Source of the DNA: Asticcacaulis sp. ZE23SCel15
GTDB lineage: Bacteria > Pseudomonadota > Alphaproteobacteria > Caulobacterales > Caulobacteraceae
Reading direction: 5' to 3'
Length of the DNA: 64,000 nt
Assembly (NCBI RefSeq): GCF_030505395.1
Contig: NZ_CP130044.1
Location: 729,001 to 793,000 of the forward strand
How positions within the stretch are numbered: the stretch's first letter is position 1; the number at the start of each line of letters is the position of its first letter. This document shows positions 9,277 to 18,872 of this stretch, one piece after another. The translations under genes were made by a program, and so were the position numbers. The notes under the pieces were generated by a model. That model did no database searches, was not told the DNA's origin, and saw only the letters and a program-made list of their open reading frames with translations.

Positions 9277-9522
9277 ATGACACAGGTAGCTCACGCTCGC
9301 CCCAACTCAGGCCCGATGTTCAGCCTGCCGGTGCTTATTTTTTCAACGGCGGTTTTGGGGCCGGTTCTGAAATCGTTTTACGACGGCTTTTTCCACGGGC
9401 CTTACCAATATAAGCGCTGCCTGAAAGGTGATAAGAAGCTGCGTGATGATTTGAGCGAGGATCAGGTGGATCACATGGTCGAAGATAGCTTTCCGGCTAG
9501 CGACCCGCCCAGCAGCTATTAA
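9277..9522 (+). CDS. Small protein with C-terminal DSFPASDPP motif
   Basis: 81 aa with a GGAG site 9 nt before the ATG. A hydrophobic patch (FSLPVLIFSTAVLGPVLKSF, about residues 15-34) could be a membrane helix. The C-terminus, VDHMVEDSFPASDPPSSY, carries the DSFPASDPP signature that ends many short uncharacterised bacterial proteins; its role is not known to me. It is cotranscribed with the 62-aa gene before it, and a strong terminator follows 5 nt after the stop. Confidence 0.65.
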   Translation: MTQVAHARPNSGPMFSLPVLIFSTAVLGPVLKSFYDGFFHGPYQYKRCLKGDKKLRDDLSEDQVDHMVEDSFPASDPPSSY

Positions 9523-9526
9523 AGAT

Positions 9527-9558
9527 AAAAAACCGGCGGAGCGTTCCGCCGGTTTTTT
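9527..9558. terminator. Bidirectional rho-independent terminator
   Basis: AAAACCGGCGG-AGCGTT-CCGCCGGTTTT with A and T runs on both sides. It ends the 9277 gene on the plus strand and the converging minus-strand gene, whose stop codon lies at its edge. Confidence 0.9.
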
Positions 9559-9757
9559 AGTATTTGTGAACATCGGAGGGTTTGCGTTCATCAAATCCGG
9601 AAACCTCATCTCCGGCCTTGTGGTCGAGGTCGTCCGGGATGATCTGATCAGCGGCATTATCCGGATAGTCGGTTTCATTAAAGCCAGACGGATCACGATG
9701 ATCGCGTTTGGTTTTCGGTGATACAACCGGGTCTACGGGTTTGGGATTATCGGGCAT
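9557..9757 (-). CDS. Small acidic hypothetical protein
   Basis: About 66 aa from ATG 9757 (MPDNPKPVDPVVSP), with AGG upstream; a GTG at 9766 is the alternative. Very rich in D, P and K with no hydrophobic core, so likely disordered. It converges on the DSFPASDPP gene and shares its terminator. The three neighbouring small hydrophilic proteins (9074-9757) resemble stress-linked low-complexity proteins only in composition; no function can be assigned. Confidence 0.5.
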   Translation of the reverse strand: MPDNPKPVDPVVSPKTKRDHRDPSGFNETDYPDNAADQIIPDDLDHKAGDEVSGFDERKPSDVHKY

Positions 9758-9945
9758 GGTACGCACCTGAAAAAAGGTTAGGGTTAGCTTACCATGCGCC
9801 GCCGCCCATAAGGTTGATATGTAAGGTCATGAATTTGTGCGCAAAAAAGAGGTAAGTGCATGGGTGTGCGCGCTTAGCCTTGACATTGTGGCTTAAGGAT
9901 TTAGCGTCAACTGAAACCAGTTGTCTTTGTCCCGGAGCCTTTGCC

Positions 9946-11586
9946 ATGCGCACTCAAATCCTTACCCTGTCCGTCAGCCTGATGGCGCTGGCCGCGGCCG
10001 CCGGGGCTGAGCCGGTCATCAGCGGTGCGCGCATTTCTGATGACGTGAAAGTGCTGTCATCTGACGAATTTGCCGGTCGCGGGGTCGCAACGCCCGCCGA
10101 GGATAAGGTCGTCGCGTTTGTTTCGAAGGCCTATAAGGATGCAGGCCTTGAGCCGGGTGGTGAAAACGGCGGCTGGACGCAGACGGTAAAACTGCGCAAA
10201 TTTCAGGTCAGTGATCCGGCGTTGAGCCTTAACCTCAAGGGCCAAACCCTGCCGCTGGTGCAGGGCGAAGATATCACGGCCTCGACACGCGGCGCTCTAG
10301 GGGCGGTCAGTTTTACGGATACACCGCTAGTGTTTGTGGGTTATGGCGTGACCGCACCTGAGCGCGGATGGGATGATTTCAAAGACGTTGATGTTAAGGG
10401 CAAGATCATTGTGGTTCTGATCAACGACCCCGATTTCTATCAGCCAGACGCCCAGACCTTTAACGGCAAGGCCATGACCTATTACGGGCGCTGGACCTAT
10501 AAGTTCGAGGAAGCCGCCCGCAAAGGGGCCGCCGGGGTCATGATTATTCATGATAGTGCTGCCGCTTCTTACGGTTGGAACACCGTCAAAAACTCCTGGT
10601 CGGTGGCGCAGTTCGATATTGTCCGCCCTGATCCATCAGTAGCCAGCCCTAAGCTGGAATCGTGGATCAGCGCCAGTGCCGCCGAAAAGATATTCGAGGC
10701 GGCGGGGCTTGATCTCAATGCCCTCAAAATCGCGGCACGTTCTAAGGATTTCAAGCCGGTGCCGCTGGATGGCATCACCCTGTCCGGCGGCTATAAGGTC
10801 GCCGCCGAGGAGGTGGTCAGCCGCAATATCATCGGCCAGCTCAAAGGCGCCAAGCGCCCGGATGAAACCGTCTTTTACATGGCGCACTGGGATCATATCG
10901 GCATTGGATCGCCGGATGCCGATGGTGACGCTATCTTTAACGGCGCGGTTGATAATGCGACGGGTGTTGCCGCCCTGATAGAACTTGCGCGCGCCTTTAA
11001 GGCTTCGGGTAAAACCCCTGACCGGACGGTGGCATTCATTGCCGTCACGGCCGAAGAAAGCGGATTGCTGGGTTCGGAATATTACGCTTCCAACCCCATC
11101 TACCCACTGGCTAAGACCGTGGGGGGCATCAATATGGACGCGCTCAATGTCTCAGGCCGGACGCGCAATGTCGAAGTGGTGGGATCGGGTCAGTCTTCGC
11201 TGGAGGACGATCTGAAAACCCTGGCGGCAGCCCAAGACCGGGTACTGACCCCGGATGAAACGCCCGAAGCCGGTTACTTCTTCCGCTCGGATCACTTCCC
11301 GTTGGCCAAGCGCGGTGTGCCGGTACTCTATGCGGCGTCTGGTCTGGATATGGTTGAAGGCGGGGTGACGGCGGGTCGGGCCTTTGATGAGGACTATCGC
11401 AAAAACCGCTATCATCAGGCCAATGACGAATGGTCGGCGGACTGGGATCTGTCGGGTCTGGCCGAAGATGTGGCGCTCTATTATCAGTTGGGGGCTAAGC
11501 TAGCCAACTCGACTGTCTGGCCGCAATGGCGCGAAACCTCGGAGTTCAAAGCCGCCCGCGACAAAACGGCGGCGGCGCGCCCATAG
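9946..11586 (+). CDS. M28-family zinc peptidase with PA domain
   Basis: Secreted aminopeptidase-like protein of 546 aa. The signal peptide is MRTQILTLSVSLMALAAAAG. A PA (protease-associated) insert lies around residues 110-260 (FVGYGVTAPERGWDDFKD). The M28 core follows, with zinc ligands in HWDHIGIG and GAVDNATG, the catalytic pair in EESGLLGSEYY, and a later His in FFRSDHFPLAK. ATG 9946 is chosen for its signal peptide and the GGAG site; an upstream GTG at 9856 would place 30 residues before it. Expected in the periplasm or outside the cell. Monocistronic. Confidence 0.88.
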   Translation: MRTQILTLSVSLMALAAAAGAEPVISGARISDDVKVLSSDEFAGRGVATPAEDKVVAFVSKAYKDAGLEPGGENGGWTQTVKLRKFQVSDPALSLNLKGQTLPLVQGEDITASTRGALGAVSFTDTPLVFVGYGVTAPERGWDDFKDVDVKGKIIVVLINDPDFYQPDAQTFNGKAMTYYGRWTYKFEEAARKGAAGVMIIHDSAAASYGWNTVKNSWSVAQFDIVRPDPSVASPKLESWISASAAEKIFEAAGLDLNALKIAARSKDFKPVPLDGITLSGGYKVAAEEVVSRNIIGQLKGAKRPDETVFYMAHWDHIGIGSPDADGDAIFNGAVDNATGVAALIELARAFKASGKTPDRTVAFIAVTAEESGLLGSEYYASNPIYPLAKTVGGINMDALNVSGRTRNVEVVGSGQSSLEDDLKTLAAAQDRVLTPDETPEAGYFFRSDHFPLAKRGVPVLYAASGLDMVEGGVTAGRAFDEDYRKNRYHQANDEWSADWDLSGLAEDVALYYQLGAKLANSTVWPQWRETSEFKAARDKTAAARP

Positions 11587-11686
11587 ATTAATCGTAGTTA
11601 ACCTGTGGTTCAGTATAGGTTTTAGGTCGCGATTCAGGTTTCCACCGTAATTTGTACGCCAACCCCTATGTCAGGTGAGTGTGCGT

Positions 11687-12460
11687 ATGATGTTAACCTC
11701 CTTGTTTTCGACCCGCGAACAGGTTCTGGGCCAGGCGCTTTACGATGCCATCCCTATGATGGAATTTGACATCAAGGGCACGATCGTATCGGCCAATACC
11801 GACTTTCTCACCCTGCTCGGCCACCGCCTCAATGAGCTGAGCGGCAAGCCCTATACGGTCATTTGCGATCCGGCGACCGTCGATGATGGCCGCGCCGAAG
11901 ATATATGGCGCCGGGTGGCAGACGGTGAAACCCTTCAGGAAACGCTTAAACTTCAGGCCCGTGACGGCGGCGCCCGCTGGATGCAGGCCTGCCTCCTGCC
12001 GGTCAGGGCCTCGATGGGTAAGATGGAGCGCGTCATTCTAGCCGGGTGCGATATTACGGCCCTCAAGCAAAAAGAACTGGCCAGCCGGAACCTGCTGAAA
12101 GCCCTGTCGGATACTCATGCGGTGGTTGAATTTTGCGCCCGTGGACAGATACTGTTTGCCAATGACAGCTTTCTCAAACTCACAGGTTACAGCCTGAATG
12201 AGTTGCTGGGCCGCCCCCATCGCAAGCTGTGCGAATATGACCGGGGCTTGAGCAGCGAATATTCGGATTTTTGGGATGGGCTTGCCAAAGGGCAGGCCCG
12301 CCACGGTGAGTGTGTCCGTTACGGTAAGGATGGCCGTCATATCGCCTTAAGCGCCAGTTATAATCCAGTACTGGACGATGCGGGGGCGGTGACTAAGGTT
12401 GTACTCTACGCGACGCCGATCGCGCGCAGCGATATGGACAGCCTGAAAGACGCGGCCTGA
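11687..12460 (+). CDS. PAS-PAS protein without output domain
   Basis: About 257 aa with two PAS/PAC modules: residues about 15-125 (MMEFDIKGTIVSANTDFL) and 130-245 (VVEFCARGQILFANDSFL). No kinase, GGDEF or MCP domain follows. Both modules resemble those of the chemoreceptor gene 140 bp downstream, so it may be a duplicated sensory half of that receptor or a partner of it. ATG 11687 has AGGTGAG at good spacing; GTG 11675 is in frame upstream. The missing output domain is its odd point. Confidence 0.75.
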   Translation: MMLTSLFSTREQVLGQALYDAIPMMEFDIKGTIVSANTDFLTLLGHRLNELSGKPYTVICDPATVDDGRAEDIWRRVADGETLQETLKLQARDGGARWMQACLLPVRASMGKMERVILAGCDITALKQKELASRNLLKALSDTHAVVEFCARGQILFANDSFLKLTGYSLNELLGRPHRKLCEYDRGLSSEYSDFWDGLAKGQARHGECVRYGKDGRHIALSASYNPVLDDAGAVTKVVLYATPIARSDMDSLKDAA

Positions 12461-12601
12461 TTGTAACCCTTATGTAATAAAGCGTTGGGTTCGCAAACAA
12501 TCGTATACGAATGGAGTTAATTTAAGGGCTGGTTAACCGCACTGTGAAACTAACTGAGGGCAGTAGCGTAAAAAACTCCCCCCACATTTTCAGGTGCCCT
12601 C

Positions 12602-14086
12602 ATGTTTTTTTCCGCTCAGTCCGCCGACTATCGCTCTATCATGGATGCTCTTAGCCTGTCGCAGGCTGTCATTGAGTTTACGCCGACGGGCAATATCCTT
12701 ACGGCTAACGCCAATTTTTGTGACCTGATGGGCTACGCCTTAAGTGAGATTGAGGGCAAACACCACAGCCTGTTTTGCATACCCGAATATGCCGCAAGCT
12801 CAGATTATAAGTCGTTCTGGCGCGATCTGGCCCAGGGCCATTTCAAGAGCGATGAATTCAAGCGTCTGGGCAAGGGCGGCAAGATTGCCTGGATACAGGC
12901 CACCTATAACCCGATCCGAGACAAGTCCGGGCGCGTCACCAAGGTTATCAAATTCGCCACCGACATCACCGCGATTAAATCCCGCAATGATGACTATCAG
13001 GGCAAGATCAAAGCGATTGACCGGGCGCAGGCGGTGATTGAGTTCACTCCGACGGGTGACATTCTGACGGCCAATGAGAATTTTCTGAAAGTTCTGGGCT
13101 ATGATTTGAGCGAAATTCAGGGCCGTCATCACCGCATGTTCTGCGATCCCGCCTATGCCGCGACCGAAGACTATAAGAGTTTTTGGCGCGATCTGGCGGC
13201 GGGTCAGTTTCAGGCGGCGGAATATAAGCGGCTGGGCAAGGGTGGGCGCGAAGTCTATATTCAGGCGTCCTACAATCCGATTTTCGATGAGACAGGTGCG
13301 GTCGTAAAGGTCGTCAAATTCGCGACTGACCGCACCGCAGCGGTCATGCGCCGGTTGCGCAACGATGCCTTAAGCCGCGACATCAATGACGATCTGGGCG
13401 GGGTGATTGGCGAAATCACCGAGGCCGCCGGCATGGCGTCCAATGTCGCCGGGGCATCGTCTGACACCAGCGGCATCATCAATTCGGTAGCGGCCGCGAC
13501 CGAGGAACTGAGCCAGAGCGTGCGCGATATTTCGGCCAGCATGGTCTTAACTCGCGACAATGTCGAAGGTATCTTCAAGCACGCCGAGAATGCCAGCGCC
13601 TTTGCCAAAAACCTGGATGCGTCGGCGTCGGCCATGACCGGCATTGTGACGCTCATTCAGGATATAGCCGGGCAAATCAATCTGCTGGCGCTCAATGCCA
13701 CGATCGAGTCGGCCCGCGCCGGTGAGGCCGGTCGCGGCTTTGCGGTGGTGGCGTCTGAGGTTAAGTCGCTGGCCAATCAGGCGGCGCGTTCAACCCAGAC
13801 CATTTCCGAAGAAATCACCCGCATGCAGACGGTCACCGCCGATGTAGTGAATGCGCTGGGTGAGATCTCAGGCGCCATGACGATTGTGATGGAAAGCGTC
13901 ACCAGCGTCGCGGGCGCGATTGAGCAACAAAATGCCGCCACCGGCGAAATCTCCGGCAATATGCAGTCGGCGGTCGATGCCATTCACCGTATCGAAGATA
14001 GTCTGATACGCATCGACCACAGCTTCCGTCAGGTTACGCTGGCGTCGGAACAGGTTAAGAAGAATGTCGAGGTTCTGGCGGCTTAA
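12602..14086 (+). CDS. Soluble PAS-PAS methyl-accepting chemotaxis protein
   Basis: 494 aa without membrane helices. Two PAS modules (about 15-125 and 135-245; each has AVIEFTPTG followed by ITKFATD-like ends) precede an MCP signalling domain (about 290-490). The conserved hairpin tip is [20 protein letters not shown]. The two PAS modules are very alike, indicating an internal duplication. The architecture matches cytoplasmic receptors such as BdlA, which sense redox or oxygen through PAS cofactors; the ligand here is not evident. The stop codon overlaps a TAAAGCG/CGCTTTA hairpin (14084-14106) shared with the converging gene. Confidence 0.9.
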   Translation: MFFSAQSADYRSIMDALSLSQAVIEFTPTGNILTANANFCDLMGYALSEIEGKHHSLFCIPEYAASSDYKSFWRDLAQGHFKSDEFKRLGKGGKIAWIQATYNPIRDKSGRVTKVIKFATDITAIKSRNDDYQGKIKAIDRAQAVIEFTPTGDILTANENFLKVLGYDLSEIQGRHHRMFCDPAYAATEDYKSFWRDLAAGQFQAAEYKRLGKGGREVYIQASYNPIFDETGAVVKVVKFATDRTAAVMRRLRNDALSRDINDDLGGVIGEITEAAGMASNVAGASSDTSGIINSVAAATEELSQSVRDISASMVLTRDNVEGIFKHAENASAFAKNLDASASAMTGIVTLIQDIAGQINLLALNATIESARAGEAGRGFAVVASEVKSLANQAARSTQTISEEITRMQTVTADVVNALGEISGAMTIVMESVTSVAGAIEQQNAATGEISGNMQSAVDAIHRIEDSLIRIDHSFRQVTLASEQVKKNVEVLAA

Positions 14087-14103
14087 AGCGGTGTAAACTC
14101 GCT

Positions 14104-14865
14104 TTAGCCAAACACGGCTTTCAACAAATCCGTTGTGCGGCTGGCCGGATTGGTGCGGATGGCGCGTTCTTCGTTGCCGACATAGTAGAACAGCCCGTCC
14201 AGAGCCTTACCCACTGCATATTCGCTAAGGTAAGTCTTGGGATCTTTCTTGATATAGGCAGAAAGGCCGTTGCGCGCGATGGCGTCATCTAAGGATTGCA
14301 CGGCCCCTGTGGATTGCAAAGCCTCACCCATCGGCGGCGTGAACAAAGTAATCAGACGCGGGGTCGTCGATTTCTGCAGATATTGCGTGCCCGACGTTGG
14401 CCCGCCGCGCACAATGCCGACCACATCAGTCAGGGTGATGGATTTGATGGCATCCAAAAACAGATCCTTGGCGACAGGGGCGGCGACTTCGGCGGCGTGA
14501 TTGACCTTTTCATGCACTTCATCGAGCGCGCCGGACATGCCCAGCGGTTTCAGGGTTTTCTGAACCTTGGCAATGGTTTTGGGTAGCGGGATGCGGACCA
14601 AATCATCGCCCCAGTAACCGTCATCGCGGCCGACGCGGGTGACAGCCGCGACCGCACCAAGTGATAAGGCCTCGCGGAGACCCTTGTCGGCGGTGGTCTT
14701 GGTGACACCCACTGGCAGGCCGGTCGACGAGGTTTTTTTGGAAGTCTTGCCGATGGCGGCCTTGAGCGCGTTTTCAAGCTCATCCTGAGTTTGCGCCGTG
14801 GCGTGGGTTGTGGTCAGGCCCATCGCCATAAGACCCAAAAGCAGTTCGCGTCTGTAATTATCCAT
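14104..14865 (-). CDS. DUF4197 exported protein
   Basis: 253 aa with an N-terminal signal-like stretch (ELLLGLMAMGLTTTHATAQ). The body fits DUF4197: GLREALSLGAVAAVTRVG near residue 60, IPLPKTIAKVQKTLKPLG, and RLITLFTPPMGEAL. The family is a periplasmic or lipoprotein-like group of unknown role; no lipobox cysteine is visible here. It converges on the chemoreceptor gene, ending 18 nt from its stop. It stands alone, divergent from cysQ. Confidence 0.8.
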   Translation of the reverse strand: MDNYRRELLLGLMAMGLTTTHATAQTQDELENALKAAIGKTSKKTSSTGLPVGVTKTTADKGLREALSLGAVAAVTRVGRDDGYWGDDLVRIPLPKTIAKVQKTLKPLGMSGALDEVHEKVNHAAEVAAPVAKDLFLDAIKSITLTDVVGIVRGGPTSGTQYLQKSTTPRLITLFTPPMGEALQSTGAVQSLDDAIARNGLSAYIKKDPKTYLSEYAVGKALDGLFYYVGNEERAIRTNPASRTTDLLKAVFG

Positions 14866-15021
14866 GATCCGCCCCTGGCCTTTTTCCTGTGCTGCCTGAT
14901 TAGCAAAGCTTAGCTGTCAGGTCACGATATATCGCTTTTTTGCGGCGTGCAGAAATGCTTTTTACGCGACACTTGATCAGGTGCACAGTACAGGTGCGCC
15001 TTGTAAAAACGAGACCGGATT

Positions 15022-15849
15022 GTGACGACTGAACTTGCCACCACGATTTTAAGCGAGTTTGACCTGCTCAGGCTTGGCCAACTGGCTATAGACGCCGGGG
15101 CTGAGATCATGCGCGTCTATGAAGGTGAGTTCGATGTTCAGATCAAGGGCGACCAAAGCCCGCTGACCCAGGCCGATCTGGCGTCCCATGCCGTGATCGC
15201 GCACGGGCTGGCGCAAGGTTTCGGTCATATTTCGGTTGTGTCCGAAGAAGATGCCGCCAGTCACAATGCCCCCGAAGGTGAGACAGGGCCGTTCTTTCTG
15301 GTCGATCCGCTCGATGGCACCAAAGAGTTCATCAATCGCCGCCCGGATTTCACCGTCAATATCGCCCTGATCGAAAACCAGCGCCCAACGTACGGCATCA
15401 TCTATGCGCCGGTGCGCAAAGCCCTGTATATTGGTGATGTCGTGGCCGGTGTGGCGTACCGGATCGAGACGGAGACCCTTAACGGGCTGACCCTTGCTGA
15501 TTTTGCGCCACTTAAGGTGCGAGCCGCGCCGCAATCTCTGGCGGCGGTCTGTTCCTTGTCTCACAATTCGCCTGAAACCGAAGCCTATCTTGATCTTTAT
15601 GGTGTGGCTGAGCGGGTCGCCATCGGGTCATCGCTCAAGTTCTGTCTGGTGGCCGAAGGGCAGGCCGACCTCTATCCGCGCCTTGGGCCGACGATGGAGT
15701 GGGACACTGCGGCCGGAGACGCCATTCTGACGGCGGCGGGCGGTAAGGTTTTATCGCGCGACGGTGCGCCCCTCATCTATGCCAAGCCCCGCTTTTTTAA
15801 CCCTGAATTTTTCGCGCAAGGCGATATCGCCTTCAAAGTGCCGAACTGA
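15022..15849 (+). CDS. cysQ: 3'(2'),5'-bisphosphate nucleotidase CysQ
   Basis: 275-aa inositol-monophosphatase-fold enzyme that hydrolyses PAP (and PAPS), protecting the cell from PAP build-up during sulfate assimilation. The metal sites are seen in SEEDAAS, LVDPLDGTKEF and EWDTAAGDAIL. The start is GTG 15022. It leads the operon cysQ-cysD-cysNC: the cysD start follows 3 nt after its stop, so the linkage to sulfate activation is firm. Confidence 0.92.
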   Translation: MTTELATTILSEFDLLRLGQLAIDAGAEIMRVYEGEFDVQIKGDQSPLTQADLASHAVIAHGLAQGFGHISVVSEEDAASHNAPEGETGPFFLVDPLDGTKEFINRRPDFTVNIALIENQRPTYGIIYAPVRKALYIGDVVAGVAYRIETETLNGLTLADFAPLKVRAAPQSLAAVCSLSHNSPETEAYLDLYGVAERVAIGSSLKFCLVAEGQADLYPRLGPTMEWDTAAGDAILTAAGGKVLSRDGAPLIYAKPRFFNPEFFAQGDIAFKVPN

Positions 15850-15852
15850 ACC

Positions 15853-16773
15853 ATGAGCAACATTATTTCTTATCCCGTTTCCGATCACCTTAAGCGCCTG
15901 GAAGCCGAGTCGATCGAGATCATGCGTGAAGTCGCGGCCTCGTTCGAGAACCCGGTCATGCTCTATTCGATCGGTAAAGATTCCGGCGTCATGCTGCACC
16001 TGGCGATGAAGGCGTTTTATCCGTCCAAGCTGCCGTTCCCGCTGCTGCACGTCGATACGCGCTGGAAGTTTGCCGACATGATCCGCCACCGCGACATGAT
16101 CGCGGAAAAATACGGCGTGAAACTTCTGGTCTATACCAACCCCGAAGGCGTTGAGCGCAACATCAATCCGATTGATTCCGGTTCCTCCCTGCACACCCAG
16201 ATCATGAAGACCGAAGCGCTCAAAAAAGCGCTCGATCTTTACGGTTTTGACGCCGCCTTTGGCGGGGCCCGCCGCGATGAAGAAAAGTCGCGCGCCAAGG
16301 AACGTATCTTTTCGTTCCGCTCCGCCGGTCACGTCTGGGACCCGCGCAATCAACGTCCGGAATTGTGGAACCACTATAATACCCGCATCAATAAGGGCGA
16401 GACGATACGTGTCTTCCCGCTATCCAACTGGACCGAGCTTGATATCTGGGAATATACCCGCGCCGAGAATATCCCGATTGTGCCACTCTATCTGTCGGCG
16501 CCGCGTCCGGTGGTTAAGCGCAGCGGTATGCTGATCATGCGCGACGATGAGCGTATGCCGCTTAATCCCGGCGAAGAGGTTGAAATCCGCAACATCCGTT
16601 TCCGCTCGCTCGGCTGCTATCCGCTCAGTGCCGCCGTGGAATCCGAGGCCGATACGCTGGATGATATTATTGCCGAAATGCGCTCAAGCCGCTCGTCCGA
16701 GCGTCAGGGCCGTCTGATTGATTCCGACGAGTCCGCCTCGATGGAAAAGAAGAAAAAAGAAGGGTATTTTTAG
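15853..16773 (+). CDS. cysD: Sulfate adenylyltransferase subunit 2 (CysD)
   Basis: 306 aa. ATP-sulfurylase small subunit of the PAPS-reductase superfamily; it forms APS from sulfate and ATP, driven by GTP hydrolysis on CysN. The PP-loop is SIGKDSGVM near residue 37, and the typical [20 protein letters not shown] follows near residue 135. The C-terminus [13 protein letters not shown] is the usual family ending. The gap of 73 nt to cysNC contains a perfect 11-bp hairpin. Confidence 0.94.
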   Translation: MSNIISYPVSDHLKRLEAESIEIMREVAASFENPVMLYSIGKDSGVMLHLAMKAFYPSKLPFPLLHVDTRWKFADMIRHRDMIAEKYGVKLLVYTNPEGVERNINPIDSGSSLHTQIMKTEALKKALDLYGFDAAFGGARRDEEKSRAKERIFSFRSAGHVWDPRNQRPELWNHYNTRINKGETIRVFPLSNWTELDIWEYTRAENIPIVPLYLSAPRPVVKRSGMLIMRDDERMPLNPGEEVEIRNIRFRSLGCYPLSAAVESEADTLDDIIAEMRSSRSSERQGRLIDSDESASMEKKKKEGYF

Positions 16774-16777
16774 GCCT

Positions 16778-16811
16778 CAGACAAAAGTTGCCCTGCGGGT
16801 ACTTTTGTCTG
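16778..16811. repeat. Intergenic hairpin, AAAAGT/ACTTTT family
   Basis: Perfect 11-bp arms CAGACAAAAGT and ACTTTTGTCTG, with a 12-nt loop that holds an inner CCC-TGC-GGG. No T-run, so probably not a terminator; it stands between two genes of one operon. Related hairpins are at 18773, 28581 and, less closely, 23762. Confidence 0.65.
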
Positions 16812-16846
16812 GCTCGATACCTTTAGCTGAATGTATGGAATTTTAG

Positions 16847-18769
16847 ATGTCGCTTGAGACCGCTATCCTGACCGCCGATGCCGCACCTAAGACGGCCACG
16901 CTTGAAAAAAGCCTGCTGCGCTTTTTGACCTGCGGTTCCGTTGATGACGGCAAATCGACCCTGATCGGGCGGTTGCTGTACGACACCAAGCTGATCTTTG
17001 ATGACCAGCTTCAGTCGCTGGAGCGCGATTCCAAAAAGCACGGCACAACCGGCGAAGATATCGACTTTGCGTTGCTGGTCGACGGCCTTGAGGCCGAGCG
17101 TCAGCAAGGCATCACTATTGATGTCGCCTACCGTTTTTTCAGCACCCCTAAGCGCTCGTTCATCGTCGCCGATACGCCGGGCCATGAGCAATATACCCGC
17201 AATATGGCCACCGGCGCGTCCAATGCGGATCTGGCCATTATCCTGATCGACGCCCGCAAAGGCGTGTTGCCGCAGACCCGCCGCCATTCGTTTATCGCCT
17301 CAATGCTTGGCATCAAACATGTGGTCGTGGCGGTCAATAAGATCGACCTTGTCGATTACGATCAGGCGCGGTTCGAGGAAATCCTGACCGCATACCGCGA
17401 ATTTGCGGACCAACTAGGCTTCACATCAGTTCAGGCCATTCCGCTGTCGGCGCGCTTTGGTGAGAACATGATCACCCGCTCAGGCCTCATGCCCTGGTAT
17501 GACGGACCATGCCTGCTGGAGCATCTGGAATCCGTCGATGTCGAAAGCGTGGATGCCCAAAAACCCTTCCGCATGGGCGTGCAGTGGGTCAATCGTCCCA
17601 ACCTCGATTTCCGCGGTTTTTCCGGCACCATCCATTCAGGCGTGATCCGTCCGGGCGATGAACTGGTTGTGGCCGGTTCAGGTAAGTCGTCGGTGCTAAA
17701 ACGCATCGTCACCGCCGATGGTGACCTGACCGAGGCCCGCGCCGGTACGGCGGTGACGCTGGTGCTGAACGATGAAATCGACGTGGCGCGCGGCGATACG
17801 TTTGCGCACCCGCAGGCTCGTCCCGAAGTCTCCGACAGCTTTGCCGCCCATATCCTGTGGATGACGGATGAGGCCTTGCAGGTTGACCGACCTTATCTGA
17901 TCAAACTCGGCCACAACTATATCCCAGCCCGTGTCACCCGCATTGAACATAAGATCAATATCAACACCCTGGAACACGAAGGCGCCCATAAGCTTGATCT
18001 GAATGAGATCGGCCTGTGCCATGTGCGCCTGTCGTCGCAAACGGCCTTTGATGCCTATGAGCTTAACCGCCATACCGGCTCATTCATCCTGATCGATCGC
18101 TTCACCAACGCGACGGCCGGTGCGGGCATGATCACCCAAGGGCTTAACCGCGCCACCCATGTCCACCGCCAGGATCTGACGGTCGGCAAGCAGGCGCGTC
18201 AGGAACTGAACGGTCATAAATCGGCGGCCCTGTGGCTGACTGGCCTGTCGGGGTCGGGCAAATCGACCATCGCCAATCTGGTGGTGTCTGAACTGCACGC
18301 CCGCGGTATCCGCACCATGATGCTGGACGGCGACAATATCCGTCATGGTCTCAACAAAGATCTCGGCTTTGCCGATGCTGACCGGGTGGAAAATATCCGC
18401 CGCGTCGGTGAGGTCGCCAAGCTGTTTGTCGATGCGGGCACGGTGGTGTTGTGCTCCTTCATCTCACCGTTTGCCTCGGATCGCCAGATGGTGCGTGACC
18501 TGTTTGACGACGGTGAGTTCTTTGAGGTGTTTATCGACACCCCGATTGAGGACTGCATCAACCGCGATCCCAAGGGCCTCTATGCCAAGGCGCTCAAAGG
18601 GGAGATTAAGAACTTCACCGGTCTCGACAGCCCCTATGAAGCGCCTGAAAATGCCGAGATTGTCGTCAAGACCGAGCGCATGACCGCCGCCGAAGCCGCA
18701 GGCCAGATCATCGAGCGCCTGCGCGCCTCCGACCTGTTCAGCATGCATGACGGGGATTGGAGTATATAG
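16847..18769 (+). CDS. cysNC: CysN-CysC fusion: ATP-sulfurylase GTPase subunit and APS kinase
   Basis: 640-aa bifunctional enzyme. The N-terminal part (about 1-440) is the elongation-factor-like GTPase CysN: P-loop GSVDDGKSTLIGRLLYD, switch DTPGHEQYTRN and NKIDL. The C-terminal part (about 445-640) is APS kinase CysC with its P-loop LSGSGKST, DGDNIRHGLNKDLGF and FISPFASDRQ. Together with CysD it turns sulfate into PAPS. This fusion is common in alphaproteobacteria. A hairpin and a strong terminator follow the stop. Confidence 0.95.
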   Translation: MSLETAILTADAAPKTATLEKSLLRFLTCGSVDDGKSTLIGRLLYDTKLIFDDQLQSLERDSKKHGTTGEDIDFALLVDGLEAERQQGITIDVAYRFFSTPKRSFIVADTPGHEQYTRNMATGASNADLAIILIDARKGVLPQTRRHSFIASMLGIKHVVVAVNKIDLVDYDQARFEEILTAYREFADQLGFTSVQAIPLSARFGENMITRSGLMPWYDGPCLLEHLESVDVESVDAQKPFRMGVQWVNRPNLDFRGFSGTIHSGVIRPGDELVVAGSGKSSVLKRIVTADGDLTEARAGTAVTLVLNDEIDVARGDTFAHPQARPEVSDSFAAHILWMTDEALQVDRPYLIKLGHNYIPARVTRIEHKININTLEHEGAHKLDLNEIGLCHVRLSSQTAFDAYELNRHTGSFILIDRFTNATAGAGMITQGLNRATHVHRQDLTVGKQARQELNGHKSAALWLTGLSGSGKSTIANLVVSELHARGIRTMMLDGDNIRHGLNKDLGFADADRVENIRRVGEVAKLFVDAGTVVLCSFISPFASDRQMVRDLFDDGEFFEVFIDTPIEDCINRDPKGLYAKALKGEIKNFTGLDSPYEAPENAEIVVKTERMTAAEAAGQIIERLRASDLFSMHDGDWSI

Positions 18770-18772
18770 GCT

Positions 18773-18814
18773 CTGTGAAAAGTCCTTCGCTCACGCTCAG
18801 TGTACTTTTCACAG
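18773..18814. repeat. Intergenic hairpin, AAAAGT/ACTTTT family
   Basis: Perfect 11-bp arms CTGTGAAAAGT and ACTTTTCACAG around a 20-nt loop (CCTTCGCTCACGCTCAGTGT). The loop matches that of the leuC-leuD hairpin (28592-28610), while the outer stem bases differ on both arms together. Confidence 0.7.
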
Positions 18815-18828
18815 GAATCTGAAATGAT

Positions 18829-18861
18829 AAGCCCCGCGTCACATGATGCGGGGCTTTTTAT
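18829..18861 (+). terminator. Rho-independent terminator of the cys operon
   Basis: AAGCCCCGC, a 10-nt loop, GCGGGGCTT, then a T-run. It ends just before the DUF2971 gene. Confidence 0.88.
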
Positions 18862-18872
18862 TGGGCGGAATT

